A DNA stretch of 64,000 nucleotides, taken from Phymatolithon calcareum. Lineage: Eukaryota; Rhodophyta; Florideophyceae; Hapalidiales. Below, piece after piece: positions 33,477-43,960 of the stretch (position 1 is the first letter of the stretch; each line of letters opens with the position of its first letter). The stretch covers positions 3,348,001 through 3,412,000 of the forward strand of contig OZ345355.1 of assembly GCA_977006965.1 (NCBI GenBank), in the 5' to 3' direction. Made by a program: the position numbers and the translations under genes. Under the pieces are notes generated by a model. It saw nothing but the letters and a program-made list of their open reading frames with translations. It made no database searches and was not told where the DNA came from.

Positions 33477-35050
33477 GGGGGGAAATTGTAAGTTTTTATT
33501 TTAGAAGCCCTCAACGCCAGAGTCGCCGACACCAGAGCAGCTTCCCATGTGCTACTTTCGCATTGTCTAAAAATATCGCATCACACTATCATTTCTTCCG
33601 TCATTATTTTCTCTAATTCTAATAGTCTGTCCATCGCCTGCATTATCCATTGAGTTGCGGTCGTGTGAGATTGCGCTGCAGGATCTCAAGGCTCTTCTCA
33701 GCAACCTCGCCGAATTGCAACAACACAGCCCACACGACGCTTCATGCAGTTTGTTCGTTCCGCAGCCAAGCGTCCGAAGTACCATTTCACTGCCAACATT
33801 CTGTGCTTTCGCGATTTGATTAACACAGTCGGGGTGGCCCGCTCTTTCCTGTCCACCGGGATTTTTCGTTTCAATCCTTCCTCTGATCGGCCCCAGGCTT
33901 CGCTAAGACGCAGTTTCTATTCCTTGGGCGTCACCTTCCCTTGTTCCGCCCGGTCGATCTGCTCGCTGAACAGATCGAGATGTTTCATGTAGGAAATATC
34001 CCTTTCTGCGTAGCGAAGGTCTTCGGCTTTGCCTTCGTAATTTGGCTTTTTCTCGATTTCAAGTTTTTCCTTCAGTAGTCGCGCATCAAAATGTTCGCCC
34101 AGCTGTGTCCTTCTGATTTCCGGGGGTGTGATTTTGCGGAACGACCTCATTCGGTTTTGGAGACAGAGTGCAAAGCGTCCTAGTATGACGGAGTAGAACA
34201 AACCTTCGGCCTGGTTGATTTGAACTTGGAAAGATCTCGTCCACGGGGTGAGGTGCAAGGCGTACTCCCATCGACATTGCACGAGGGTCTTGTAGATCGT
34301 TATGTTCTTCATTGTGTGTAGTCCCTTGGCATTCATTCCAATATCTCGAAGACCCAGGATAATTCCCTTCGCTTTTGAGATTCTTTTCAACGTGGCGTGT
34401 TCGGTGACACCCTTGTTGTCAACGGTCGTACCTAGGTATTCCAGCCGTCTTGTTTCATGGAGTTCGGCCCCTGCCAGCCGGAATTTTCGCTTGAATAAAC
34501 CGGGGTAGATGAGGACTTCGCTTTTTCCCTTCTTCGTGTTCCACGTCATACCGTTCTCCCTGGCCCATCGTGTCGCTGTATCTAGGAGCCATTGCATTCC
34601 GTCGGAGTTTATTGCTTGCAGTTGGACGTCGTCGGCAAACAGGATCGCGGGGTACTTTGACATATGCCGGGGTGCCTTCTAGATCATCTCGGCAAATGTG
34701 TCCATGAACATGTTATAGAGGCATGGGCTTAGCGGGGAGCCGTGGGGAACTCCGCGGTCGATCAGAAGCCATGTCTTCTCTTCGTCTCCCGCAGTACAGA
34801 CCCATGACGGTTTCAGGAGGTATTTGATCATCTCGGCGATATCCGGGGGTAGACATTGCTGGACTCGGCGCATAACTATGTTGCGCGGGACTCGGTCGTA
34901 AGCAGACGATATGTCCAGGACAGCGACGAAGCGATGACCTCTCCTCCTTGTGCTAGTTGATCTCAGGATCGCAAGTTCAGTACCCTTATTCTTCTGGAAC
35001 CCCAATTGGAATCGGTGGAATTTGTACCGTTGACGTATAGCAGACATACA
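33476..35050 (-). pseudogene. LINE family F, near-complete reverse transcriptase
   Basis: The minus strand is open from 35,074 through motif A (VAVLDISSAYDRVPRN), motif B (GVPHGSPLSPCLYNMFMDTF) and motif C (AILFADDVQLQA) to YLGTTVDNKG and RWEYALHLTPWTR. There are only two stops in this frame: TAG at 34,679-34,681, between motifs B and C, and TAG near 33,914. A KRKIPVDRKERATP segment and HRMLAVKWYFGRL follow, then a frameshift. The 3' UTR ends GGCGTTGAGGGCTTCTAAAATAAAAACTTAC. This is the best-preserved reverse transcriptase in the window; the fingers region and any endonuclease are missing at the 5' side. Target-primed retrotransposition is the family's role. Confidence 0.88.
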
Positions 35051-35236
35051 TGTATTAAAATAAATACTATTCAAATATTATTGAGTTTATTGCGTGAGTA
35101 TTTATTTTCATGGCTACTGTGACGAATATATTTATTCACGCGTTGAGAAGAAGAGAATAATTTATTTCTGGTAAGACAAAGCCAGCGAATATATTTCGAG
35201 GATACTGGCTGAAACGAGCATTGCAGAGCTACGTTG

Positions 35237-35325
35237 GATCACAGGGAGAAGGGATCACTGCAATGATCAAGGGGTCACAGCCGAAAGGGATCACAGCAAA
35301 AAGGGATGATTGCAAAGAGCACTGA
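35237..35325. repeat. short GGGATCAC repeats upstream of hAT frame
   Basis: GGATCACAGGGAGAAGGGAT, GGGGTCACAG, AAGGGATCACAGC and AAGGGATGATTGC succeed each other at about 12-25 bp. Clustered short repeats at the edge of a hAT transposase gene resemble subterminal transposase-binding repeats. No matching terminal inverted repeat found. Confidence 0.45.
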
Positions 35326-35401
35326 TTTGAGGGATACAAAATGAAGCTAAGTAGGAATAATCTGTAGGCACAGACTCAGTTCTTGCACACTGCGATTCAC
35401 A

Positions 35402-36680
35402 ATGCAGCGCCCTTGGGGTCGTATCTTGCGGGATACGTTTTACACTAAAGTCGAGGGAACTGAAGACCAGTGGAAGTGGCAATGTGGACTGGTTCGGAGA
35501 CAAAAAGGAACTGGGTACAGTAATCTAACCTCCCATGTGCGCAACAAACATCCCGATGACCTGAAAAAGCTATCTACAGAAGCGAGTGATCCATCGTTCA
35601 CGAGCGAGATCGCTTCGACACCGGGTAATCTGTTTTACAGTAAGAAAGCAGTCCAAGTCCACGGATGGATAGACCTTGCGGTGAATGCGTTATTGCCATT
35701 TTCGATTGCAACTAACCCTGTGTATCGAAAACATGTGCGTTACGAACAGATATCACGCCCTTCACTTTCTAAGTACATGGAGAAGCTCACGGTACTCGTG
35801 GAATCGAAGATCGCAGACAAACTGCCTCTTCAATTTGCTGTCGTTTTCGACAGCTGGAGTGCAGGCGACACTCACTACATTGCGTGCTATGTTTCCTACC
35901 CTGACTCGAACTGTGACGGATATTCAATGTCTCTTCTGGGGTTTTCTACATTTGACAATGAGATCAGCCAAGACGCTGATCACCGCTACGCGTATCTCGA
36001 ATTTGTGCTGAGTCTTTTTGGGAAGTCATTCACTAATGTAGTGGCACTTATTGGGGATAACTGTTCATGCAATAGATCTTTGGCAAACAAAGTGGGCTGC
36101 GCGCTTCTCGGCTGCGCAAGTCACCTTTTAAACCCCTGCGTGAAAGATTTTATCAAGGACTCAAGTGCAGTAATCGAGAAGGTGCATGATCTAATGAAAA
36201 AGTTGCGTTACCCAATCCCTGCTGCAAAATTCAGGAAATTAACGAATTTGCGTGCCAAGTGTCAAAACGCGACTAGGTGGTCTTCGACTGCCCAGATGAT
36301 TAGCCGTTACTTCGAGATCAAGGATTACGTGGCAGAACTGGATATCGAGGAAGTTACAGACCCTTTACTCACTCCACGTGATCACAAGAGATTGGACCAA
36401 TTGCGCGACAATTTCAAGGACTTCGACAGCGTTACAAAATCTTTGCAGCGCAGTAATGTCACTTGTGCAGAAGCGCGAGTGTTGTTTGATGGTATCATAG
36501 CTGTGTACTCGGGGACGAACGATCGCCTGTCGTCGAATGCTACTATTGTGAACAACCCAGATTTCGAGTCTGGATTAGTGAAAATCCAAAATGCGATGGT
36601 TAAAGATCCCACACTCGCCGAACGTTCTGCAACAGATTGTCTTCGCAAATCTACAGATTCTGTTGTAGAAGTCACTGAGA
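35402..36680 (+). pseudogene. hAT-family transposase, C-terminally truncated
   Basis: ATG at 35,402. A degenerate BED-type finger spans residues 24-50 (one Cys, then HVRNKH). The catalytic core starts AVVFDSWSAGDTHY (Asp150) and continues with VVALIGDNCSCNRSLANKVG (Asp219), then the insertion-domain signature NATRWSSTAQM (residues 289-299). The frame stays open to about residue 425, where it runs into an antisense LINE fragment at about 36,680; the C-terminal dimerisation block seen in the other hAT pieces is missing, so the protein cannot be functional. Live hAT transposases cut and paste DNA with 8-bp target duplications. Confidence 0.87.
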
Positions 36681-37145
36681 TTTCTTCGCTTTTCGGACTA
36701 CGGCCCGCATTTCGTTCCGGAATTTGAGGTAAGTTGACATGTCATCTGGGTTCTTGGTTCGCATCGCCTTTCGGTATAGTTTGGTTCGTTCTTTTGCCTT
36801 GTTGTCCAGCGCTCGCGTCCAGAAAGAATTGTATCTTAGAGGTCGTCGCCTCGTGTTTCTCCAAGGTTTTGTTATCAGGCGTCGGAACTGTCCGTACCAC
36901 TTGTCAAGTTCCTCTTGATTTTTGCAGGATTTTAGCTTGTCCATCATCTCGAGTCCCCAGCCTGCCATTGCTTCGGAAGCAGTCTTGGACCGCTCTACGC
37001 TCTTTCTCGCTGTTGCCGATACGAAGGACTCGACGAATGCGGGGGCTGGTTTTGTGTGCTCTACCCTCGTGGTGACTGGGATGTGTCCAGCTCGGCTTCC
37101 TCAGGTGCTACCCTCACTAGGGCGGCTCTATTCTTATGTCTGGTG
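36672..37145 (-). pseudogene. LINE ORF fragment, pre-reverse-transcriptase linker
   Basis: The minus strand reads VEHTKPAPAFVESFVSATAR, then AMAGWGLEMMDKLKSCKNQE, DKWYGQFRRLITKPWRNTRR and KLYRKAMRTKNPDDMSTYLK, a charged helical linker typical of the segment before the reverse-transcriptase domain. Its upstream edge (37,085-37,140) carries AATAGAGCCGCCCTAGTGAG, closely resembling the stem-loop of the family C 3' tail. The fragment truncates the hAT gene. Confidence 0.65.
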
Positions 37146-37146
37146 A

Positions 37147-37700
37147 ATGCTGGCAGTGAAATGGTACTTCGGACGCTTCCCCCCACGGAACCCCTCTTCC
37201 TATGTGGAACACTTCGACGAGGTTGCTGAGAAGAGCCTTGAGACACTACAGAGCAAACTCACACGACCGCAACTCAATTGAGAGACCGAGGGCGAAACAA
37301 TTCAGGCGATCGACAGACTATTAAAATTAGAGAAATTAATGACGGATGGATGGATTTCTGTTTCATTGAAGCTCCCTTAGTCAATTATCATTGCACCTGA
37401 GAGACTTTTCGTTGCGCTACAATCCTTCGCTTACGTTTTCATTTTGATTTCGGACATTTTCTTTGGACGTTATCAACTGCAATTTCCAGAATCTCTTTTT
37501 GAATATCGGAAAGTCGTTGCTTGGGCATTAAGTTTGAGATAACTGTGAGAGCTTCATCGAGTTCGGAGGAATGGTGGTAGTTCGTTCTTGATGGGCTGAG
37601 GAGGGCGCCGGCCCTCCCGTCCTGTAGCTTTCGAAGGGAAAAATAATGACGGAAGAAATGATAGTGTGATGCGATATTTTTAGACAATGCGAAAGTAGTA
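37147..37700 (+). pseudogene. LINE family F 3' fragment, split by an insertion
   Basis: Reads VKWYFGRFPPRNPSSYVEHF, then DEVAEKSLETLQSKLTRPQL and a stop, then the family F 3' UTR. The UTR is interrupted at 37,345 and resumes at 37,641 (AATAATGACGGAAGAAATGATAG...) to about 37,700, matching 33,540-33,620. Confidence 0.75.
37346..37640 (-). mobile_element. (ATCC)n-tailed LINE end, copy 3, within a family F tail
   Basis: Flanked by AAATTAATGACGG (37,333-37,345) and AAATAATGACGG (37,641-37,652), read as a roughly 12-bp TSD with one change. Minus orientation; it encodes DEALTVISNLMPKQRLSDIQ and QRKCPKSK-stop, plus about 20 codons upstream not present in the shorter copies. Confidence 0.82.
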
Positions 37701-37709
37701 CATCATCGG

Positions 37710-38517
37710 GGGTCACTGCTCTCTCAAGGAGCACTATTTGTACGTTCATTTATGATATCTGGTGCACATACTCGTGGACATGTGGGTGACGGTGGATTAC
37801 ACTACACTAAAAGTTTTTGTACGTGCATTCTAAACAACGCATGTTCGCGCAAAAGGAACGCTCCTCGGTAGTACTCGAGGATGCATTTCTAGTCACGAAA
37901 AATAGGCTCTCAAATGTTGTTTAATTGCACAAATTGTAATTTGATGATTCTACAGTAACGGGAGATAATGCGCGCATTTTGATAAGAAACCAGCGCCAGC
38001 CAAAGTGATCCCCAATTTGGCATCCCGCGCTCATTCTCGCGCCGGTCATCTTCATTCAGCAACAACTTCGCGCCGGCACATATTTCGCACACATTTATTT
38101 CTCTCGTTTCCTTTTCCAGGCCTTCGGTTTCTGAGTTCCTGGGACATGCAGTTGCGCCCAGACCAGAGACATAGATTGCGCATCGTGTCCGCATATAGCA
38201 CCCCGCAATCGGCCGATTGACAGAGAGAGAGGCGATCAATACGCTTACCATTCTTTCTCCAAAACCATCCCTGTTGTGCCTTTTTCCAATTGGCTATTTA
38301 GCCGTATTCCCTTTCCTTGCATTCAGGGCTTTTCAGCCACACGTAGGCGATCTCTACCTACGCGAGAGTCGCCACGGGGTTTGACAACAGCTACTGCCCA
38401 GTCCGGTTCATGAGTCATCTAGAAAACGTCTGATCGCTGAGAAGCAAAAGCACAAAATGGAAAAAATGAGTTAGAACCAGTGTGCCATTGCCAGAAAAGA
38501 AATCGTAAACGCAATGT
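37710..38517. other. no supported gene
   Basis: An open minus frame at 37,910-38,251 has no recognisable domain or repeat. Nothing structural noticed. Confidence 0.35.
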
Positions 38518-38532
38518 AATACCTTCATTAGA

Positions 38533-38698
38533 AGAAGAAGAAGAAGTGGAGATTTTTATTATAGTGTTACCAACGCATCTGCAGACGCTTGGGGCAACAC
38601 TTCTGATGAGCCACGAGGACTCAACTCAGAGCCCAGAGGCTCCATTTCGCATAAAAACGGCTATAGTCAGCAAAATTAGAAAACCTACCTCTGATCTC
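38533..38698 (-). mobile_element. 5'-truncated SINE-like unit, 15-bp TSD
   Basis: AATACCTTCATTAGA flanks both sides (38,518-38,532 and 38,699-38,713). Sense 3' end: stem-loop GTTGCCCCAAGCGTCTGCAG..., ACACTATAATAAAAATCTCCA and a CTT repeat. Identical over its length to the start of the unit at 43,388-43,777. Confidence 0.92.
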
Positions 38699-39120
38699 AA
38701 TACCTTCATTAGAGGAACGTCGATGCTGTACATACTCAAAACGAGTTTTTCCACCTCCGCAGGGCTGTACCCTTTCAGTAATCATGGGCATCACAAAAAT
38801 GCATGTCGGTTCCCATCCTTGCCATCTCGCCTGCCGCGCACGGGGACGTTGAATAGATGCGAGATATCAATGGTTCTCCATAATCGCCCGAAAAACTTCG
38901 ATCTCTGTGCGATCTTGACTGGCGCGGACTGCTTGACGCCACTTCAGCCCTCTAAACGATACTTTCTTAGCGATTCCGACTGCACACGAGCTCTTTGTCC
39001 CTGAATCCTTCACCGGAAATGTCTAAGGCAACAAACGTTAGAGCTGCCAACTCAGTGTGCGCTCGTCGTGCTGAGCGACTCCGAAATAATATTTCGGCCT
39101 CGCGAGAGAATATGCAGAAT

Positions 39121-39520
39121 GAGTCACTGGCATTGTTGAATTTTAACGTTCCACACCGGGGGAAGTTTTGCCCGAAAGAAGAAGAAAGGTAGATTTTTAC
39201 CAACGCATCTGCTGACGCTCGGGGCAACTTTCCGAAGGCCAAGGGGTTTTGGCTAGATTCTGTCCTGAAGGGGGTTTCTTTTCTTGTTGGTGTAACACGA
39301 CTCAGTGGACTACAAAAACACACCTCTGGTCTCCTTCGGGACCTCGAGGGGGAAAGTTACTCCCCTGTCCTGTGACACGCTGTAGTTTCAAGTTGCGGGT
39401 AGTCCTTACTTGTCCACAGCCTGAAACGTGGTTAGGAGCTCGTCGAAGTTTTGCCTGAAAGCAAAACTGTAAATTAACGGACAATGCACTGAATTCTGAC
39501 ATACATTACTGTTGCACAAA
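39121..39520. repeat. dispersed repeat (partner of 22,010-22,140), interrupted
   Basis: GGCATTGTTGAATTTTAAC, GGAAGTTTTGCCCGAAAG and, beyond the LINE insertion, GAATTCTGACATAC match the copy near 22 kb. Confidence 0.55.
39179..39444 (-). mobile_element. 5'-truncated LINE tail (A/H family), 17-bp TSD
   Basis: GAAGTTTTGCCCGAAAG (39,162-39,178) and GAAGTTTTGCCTGAAAG (39,445-39,461) flank a 266-bp insertion. In sense it starts within the last codons (GACGAGCTCCTAACCACGTT...), carries the hairpin CCTCGAGGTCCCGAAGGAGA..., the GTTGCCCC stem-loop and a (CTT) end. Confidence 0.9.
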
Positions 39521-39639
39521 AAGGATGAATAGGTCTCTGGCGCAGAGGACGTAAGACGCATGTCATACGAGGTAATTTCGAGTGGTTATCAGAATGGGGA
39601 GTTTCCGATTCGGCTGCCTCCTCTGACGGGACGGTCGCG

Positions 39640-40115
39640 AAGGTGGCAGCTCTGTGGGCATTCACCCCAAATTGCGGATTGAGGAGTTCATTGCACACGG
39701 TGCGCATCACTGCAATGGGCGTGGGCAGTCGACACCGTTCGTGGAACGGCTCATGCGCTGACGGGCGCACGACAAGGTTGCTGATAAAGGCTTTGGGCGT
39801 ATGTACACGCTCTGCGGCGGGTGTCCGCCGATCTATGGGATGATGTTGGTGCTCGTTGAGGACGAGCCTCTTAACTAATGTTTGCCGTTGGCGCGAGGCG
39901 GCATGGTCGCGTAGGGCGCGCTGACGGTTGTAGACCGTGGAATCGGTCTAAGGAGCGCGCGTGGTACTTGGGATGCTTATGCGGGGTCTTGCGAGGTTGA
40001 GACAGCCGCTGAGTTGCCTGGAGAAACTCCTCATATAGTCGCCCCAGGAGGCGACCTACAAGGAGAAGGGGCATCGAACTGGAGTTGTGCTACGATGGAA
40101 ATTGGATTTCATCGG
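39640..40115. repeat. GC-rich segment related to 54,990-55,630
   Basis: GGGGCATCGAACTGGAGTTG, ATTTCATCGGGCTGCGGGTT and CTAAAGCGCTCGCG occur here in the same order as GGGCATCGATCTGGGTTAGT, TTTATCGGGCTGTTCGTGTT and CAAGCGCTCGCG at 55,565-55,660. High G+C and no coding signal; probably an old mobile-element piece of unknown class. Confidence 0.4.
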
Positions 40116-40414
40116 GCTGCGGGTTTGTTCGAACGTTCTTAAGTTGAAGACGGAAAGTAAAGCGTTTTCGAGTTTGGTCCTGGATTTGACCTGCTGTTTT
40201 GGTTGCTAAAGCGCTCGCGTTGGATTACGCGACAGTAATGTACTGTCGAAATGTGTTTAAAAAAGTTACTTTTCTTCGTCTTTGTATTGCTGCATACATT
40301 GTCGGGAACTTGGGGAGTGTTCCGACATCGCATAAACCTGTGGGCAACATGTAAAAAATCTAATTTGCGCACCACTCTTACTTGGTGTGCACCATGATGG
40401 TGCCTCGCCTATTT

Positions 40415-40545
40415 CTAGTCACTTATGTCTCGTGGTTGTGTAACATTAAAGTTTAAGAGAGCATTGACCATTTTATCATACGGACGGATCCCATTTCATC
40501 TCTTCGTGCACCAATATCAAAAGATTCAGAACGGCAGATCCGCAT
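40415..40545. repeat. dispersed repeat (partner of 24,536-24,715)
   Basis: TTTTATCATACGGACGGATC and CATCTCTTCGTGCACCAATA in the same order as at 24.6 kb. Confidence 0.6.
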
Positions 40546-41265
40546 AAGGAGGACATCAAATCCGGGTTCATCGTTCAGAATGAAGCATCATGGACAAACA
40601 AGACGGACACCGATTTGCCTATGGAGCAGGGATCATGTGATAAAAATCAGAATTGCATAGTACCCAGCCGATGGCTCGTGTGACATACTCCGTGGAGCTT
40701 CCTTAGGCTACTGCTGAGTGTTATTTACCGCCCGTGCTTCTTAGCTGCCCATATCATGAATTATGTTTGGACGATTTGTCGGGAAGTGGCCTACAAACCA
40801 TCTTCCGCACCTGCTGGGTGCCGTAGACCTTCATTTACTAATGGCGTTTTCTGGTGCGGAGTTCTTCTTTGCTGCTCCCTAAGTCTTTTAACTGTCTCCG
40901 AGCGGCCAGTTCAGTTATTTGCGGACGATGTGTTTCTGCAGGCCAAGAATGCGAAAGGGTTACGAAGGCTATTGGACATAGCCACGGAGTGGGGAGACGA
41001 AAATTCTTGACATGGAACACAAAGCCAGGAAAGAGCGAAGTGCTTAAGTACAAGGGGCTAAGAGCTACACCAAGTGTGGAGATTTTCCTACCTGAGCATT
41101 AGTATGAACAACACTGGAGTTACAGACGATACAGCAATGCCGAGAGTGCGGAATGCGGTTAGATGCATCCACAAACTTAGGCAGAGTGGCGTTAATGTCA
41201 ATGGATTCCACCCTGAAATATGTATCAGGATTTTCAAGTCGTTGATTCTTCCCAAGTGGGAGTAT

Positions 41266-41592
41266 TTTAGACGCCCACTAAGCCCTTCAAAAGAACTGCG
41301 GGGAGACAGTCCTTAACCACAACTCATGCTTCTCAAAAGCCAGATGCCTCTCCTCCTCAATGAGAGGCTGGAAGGGCTGGCTTTTATAGCCTTTTACAAT
41401 ACCTTAATTCTATCTATTGTCTATCCACGCAATCCAGACTTGTGTCCTGATTGCGTCTGTAAATGCCATGCAATTATGGGTTTCTGGGCTTACCATAGCT
41501 AGCCATGATTTGCTAAGTAATTATGGCTCTCTCCCGTTAAGTTTCGCCCTTGCTCCTTGCTTGGCGAACGCTTGGTATGTACCCACATCTAC
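41266..41592. mobile_element. unclassified ~327-bp insertion
   Basis: Splits the codons for WEY / HLTP of copy G1 and is absent from the sister copy at 51,360. Flanks AGTAT (41,261-41,265) and AATAT (41,593-41,597) may be a 5-bp duplication. It contains CTTTTATAGCC but lacks TG...CA ends, so it is not a clear LTR. Confidence 0.6.
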
Positions 41593-41902
41593 AATATGCA
41601 AGTCATCTGACTCCGATGGTTGCTATCAGCAATTGAGTCAGCAGAAGGTCTTTTTCACACGTATGTCTTCGGGAAATATGCGGAGCATCGAAAAAATCGA
41701 ATAAGAGTGCTCTGTCGGCTGGAGAGTCCGGAGGTGAGGAGGACTCACCAAGCGGAAAGGTTAGATTTAAGCCTGTTAAAACGGAAAACGTACCTGGAAC
41801 AGGCAGAAGAATACCGAGGAAGACAGGAGGATATGGCAGAAGTATCAAAGGACATTAACTATCTCAGAAACGAGGAGCACCTCAGCAAAGCATTGAAACA
41901 AG

Positions 41903-41953
41903 AAGTCTTATGAGTGTTTCTGATGGCGTTTAATAAATTCAAAATTCAAAAAA
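41903..41953 (+). mobile_element. 51-bp LINE family E end with 11-bp TSD
   Basis: ATTGAAACAAG precedes (41,892-41,902) and follows (41,954-41,964). The 51 inserted bases are just the last part of the family E 3' UTR (TCTTATGAGTGTTTCTGATG, then GCGTTTAATAAATTCAAAAT and A's). An extremely 5'-truncated retrocopy; the sister copy carries it too. Confidence 0.9.
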
Positions 41954-42412
41954 ATTGAAACAAGCAGAAGAAGGTAAAGTGTCAAAGTAGCGACGATTAG
42001 AAGATGTAATCCAAGTGTGGCAAAAATGCGAAGAGGATCGCTGAATGAAAATCCCGATAACAACCATAAGAAGTTGCCAGGAGTGTTACAAATAAGGGAC
42101 AGGGGATATATGCTGATTTATATTAAAAGCACCGAAGACCTCACTGTGAGTAACGGAGCAGCTTCTCAATCACTTTTAACTTACAGCATTCTATTTTCCT
42201 AACATTTCCTTGATTTGAGTTTCTCTACATTTGTGAGTTCGAGTTAGTCTTTTGCATTCATATTCAGTCAAATAAGGGACAGGACGACAAGGCTAAGATG
42301 TCTAAGACTGTTTTTTAACAGAGCTCCGTTGTGGAGGAAATCAATCCTCGGTGAGTATTTCGGACCCGGTGCTGAAATTGAGCTTATTGTACTCTAAGGC
42401 ATACTCGGGTCT

Positions 42413-43306
42413 CACGCCTTGGACTGCGAAGGTTGCCTCGGAAGTCAAGAAGGTTGAATCTATGTTCTTCGGGCAAATCCTTGGGAAACCAGGAAAAAGA
42501 AGCTTGGACAGGTGCAAGGCCATGTGTCGAATCCTCCAACCCAAGGGAAGAAGAGACGTCCTTGCAAGACTCTTTGTGCAGAGATTGATAAGAAGACGCG
42601 ATGCACTGATATCTGGTCCAGCAACAGAGATGACGAACAAGGAGCGTCAAGAAGCGGAGAGAGATAATGTCCACGCGAAAGTGAATGGCTTCCTGTGCGA
42701 ACCAGCAAACGAAACGACAGCTAAGAAAAGCATCAAGAAATACCAAAGAAACAAGATACTGGAGGCCGCAGAGGATGTGGAAAAGTCGAAAAAAACGACC
42801 TATACCGCACGCGAAAGTGTCGTTTCCGCCGCACCTTCTCTTCAATTCAAGAAGACATAGACCACTTGCCATCAAGTTGTCATTTAGAATGTTCCCTCCA
42901 ATGAGCACCTCTACCCTTATCGAACTCACCGGCCAATGTGGGAAAGATGCCATCGAAGACGTTATAAATGGCCTCGCAAAGGACAGACTCTCCAAAGAGG
43001 ACAGCGCCTGGATTAAGTGAGCACTCGACGAGCTCCTAACCATATTCCAGGCTATGGACAAGTAAGGACTGTCCGCAACTTGAAACCACAGCGTGTCACA
43101 GGACAGGGGAGTAACTTTCCCCCTCGAGGTCCCGAAGGAGACCAGAGGTGGGTTTTTGTAGTCCACTGAATCGTGTTACACCAAAAAGAAAAGAAAACGC
43201 CTCCATAGACAGAATCTAGCCAAAACCTCTTGGCCCTAGGAAAGTTGCCCCAAGCGTCAGCAGATGCGTTGGTAACTTTTAAATAATAATCTACCTTTCT
43301 TCTTCT
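42413..43306 (+). mobile_element. 5'-truncated LINE, subfamily H (A-like)
   Basis: Absent from the sister locus at 53,873, which reads GGGTCTAAGATGATGG without a break; here GGGTCT is followed by the LINE and resumes at CTAAGATGATGG, so the duplication is only about 3 bp (TCT). Coding sequence starts LTPWTAKVASEVKKVESMFF, changes frame near 42,790 and continues to the module RPLAIKLSFRMFPPMSTSTL and DRLSKEDSAWIK-stop. The tail has both conserved stem-loops and a CTTCTTCTTC end. Confidence 0.9.
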
Positions 43307-43387
43307 TCTAAGATGATGGACAAAGAGACTGAATATGAATGCAAAAGACTAACTCGAACTCTCATATGGAGAGCAACTCAAATCAAG

Positions 43388-43777
43388 AAGAAGAAGTGGA
43401 GATTTTTATTATAGTGTTACCAACGCATCTGCAGACGCTTGGGGCAACACTTCTGATGAGCCACGAGGACTCAACTCAGAGCCCAGAGGCTCCATTTCGC
43501 ATAAAAACGGCTATAGTCAGCAAAATTAGAAAACCTACCTCTGATCTCAACGGAGAGATCTCGAGGGGGAAAATCATTTCACTTCAATGGCCACGCAGAG
43601 CATCGTTTTTTCGCGCCGAAGCAAGTTTACCGACGTCCCGGGTCCGCGTGCCGCGCCGATCTTCAGGACTTACTCTCGCTCGGCCTGCCCGCCGATCCGC
43701 GCGGGGGGGGTTACTGGCGTCCCCAGTCTTGCGTGCGCCGGAGCGCGATGGGCGAGTTTACCGACGTCCCGGGTCCG
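43388..43777 (-). mobile_element. full-length GC-headed SINE-like unit, 13-bp TSD
   Basis: AACTCAAATCAAG on both sides (43,375-43,387 and 43,778-43,790). In sense it begins CGGACCCGGGACGTCGGTAA, exactly as the independent unit at 53,349, which marks a true 5' end. The first ~180 bp are very GC-rich and contain the motif GACCCGGGACGTCGGTAAAC twice. A middle part common to all copies (GATGCTCTGCGTGGCCATTG) follows, then the two stem-loops and the (CTT)n end shared with LINE family A/H. No ORF and no clear tRNA-type A/B boxes. It is probably mobilised by the LINE with the same tail. Confidence 0.9.
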
Positions 43778-43960
43778 AACTCAAATCAAGGAAATGTTAG
43801 GAAAATAGAATGCGGTAAGCTAGAAGTAATTGAGAAGCTGCCCCGTTTCTCACAGTGAGGTCTTGAGTGCTTTTAAAATAAATCAACATATATCCCCCCA
43901 TCGAGAGCAAGTGCTGTCCGCGTAGCTCCCATGATTGCATTTGACATAGTTTCACTTGTC

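Larger units (their letters stand above)
40905..43900 (+). pseudogene. LINE family D-like copy G1, carrying several later insertions
   Basis: Starts in motif C (VQLFADDVFLQAKNAKGLRR) and runs with frameshifts through TWNTKPGKSEVLKYKGL, YLSISMNNTGVTDDTAMPRV, HLTPMVAI-like sequence, SAEGLFHTYVFGKYAEHRKN, KALKQ, FNRAPLWRKS-like sequence and DKETEYECKRLTRTLI to the family D 3' tail (GAAGCTGCCCCGTTTCTCAC..., GCTTTTAAAATAAATC). Insertions sit at 41,266-41,592, 41,903-41,953, 42,413-43,306 and 43,388-43,777. A sister copy at 51,069-54,055 lacks some of them and so serves as the empty-site reference. Confidence 0.82.

Noticed and set aside
41266-41592. Fourth solo LTR
   Set aside because: The insertion is real by comparison with the sister copy, but ends are not TG...CA and the putative 5-bp duplication is imperfect.
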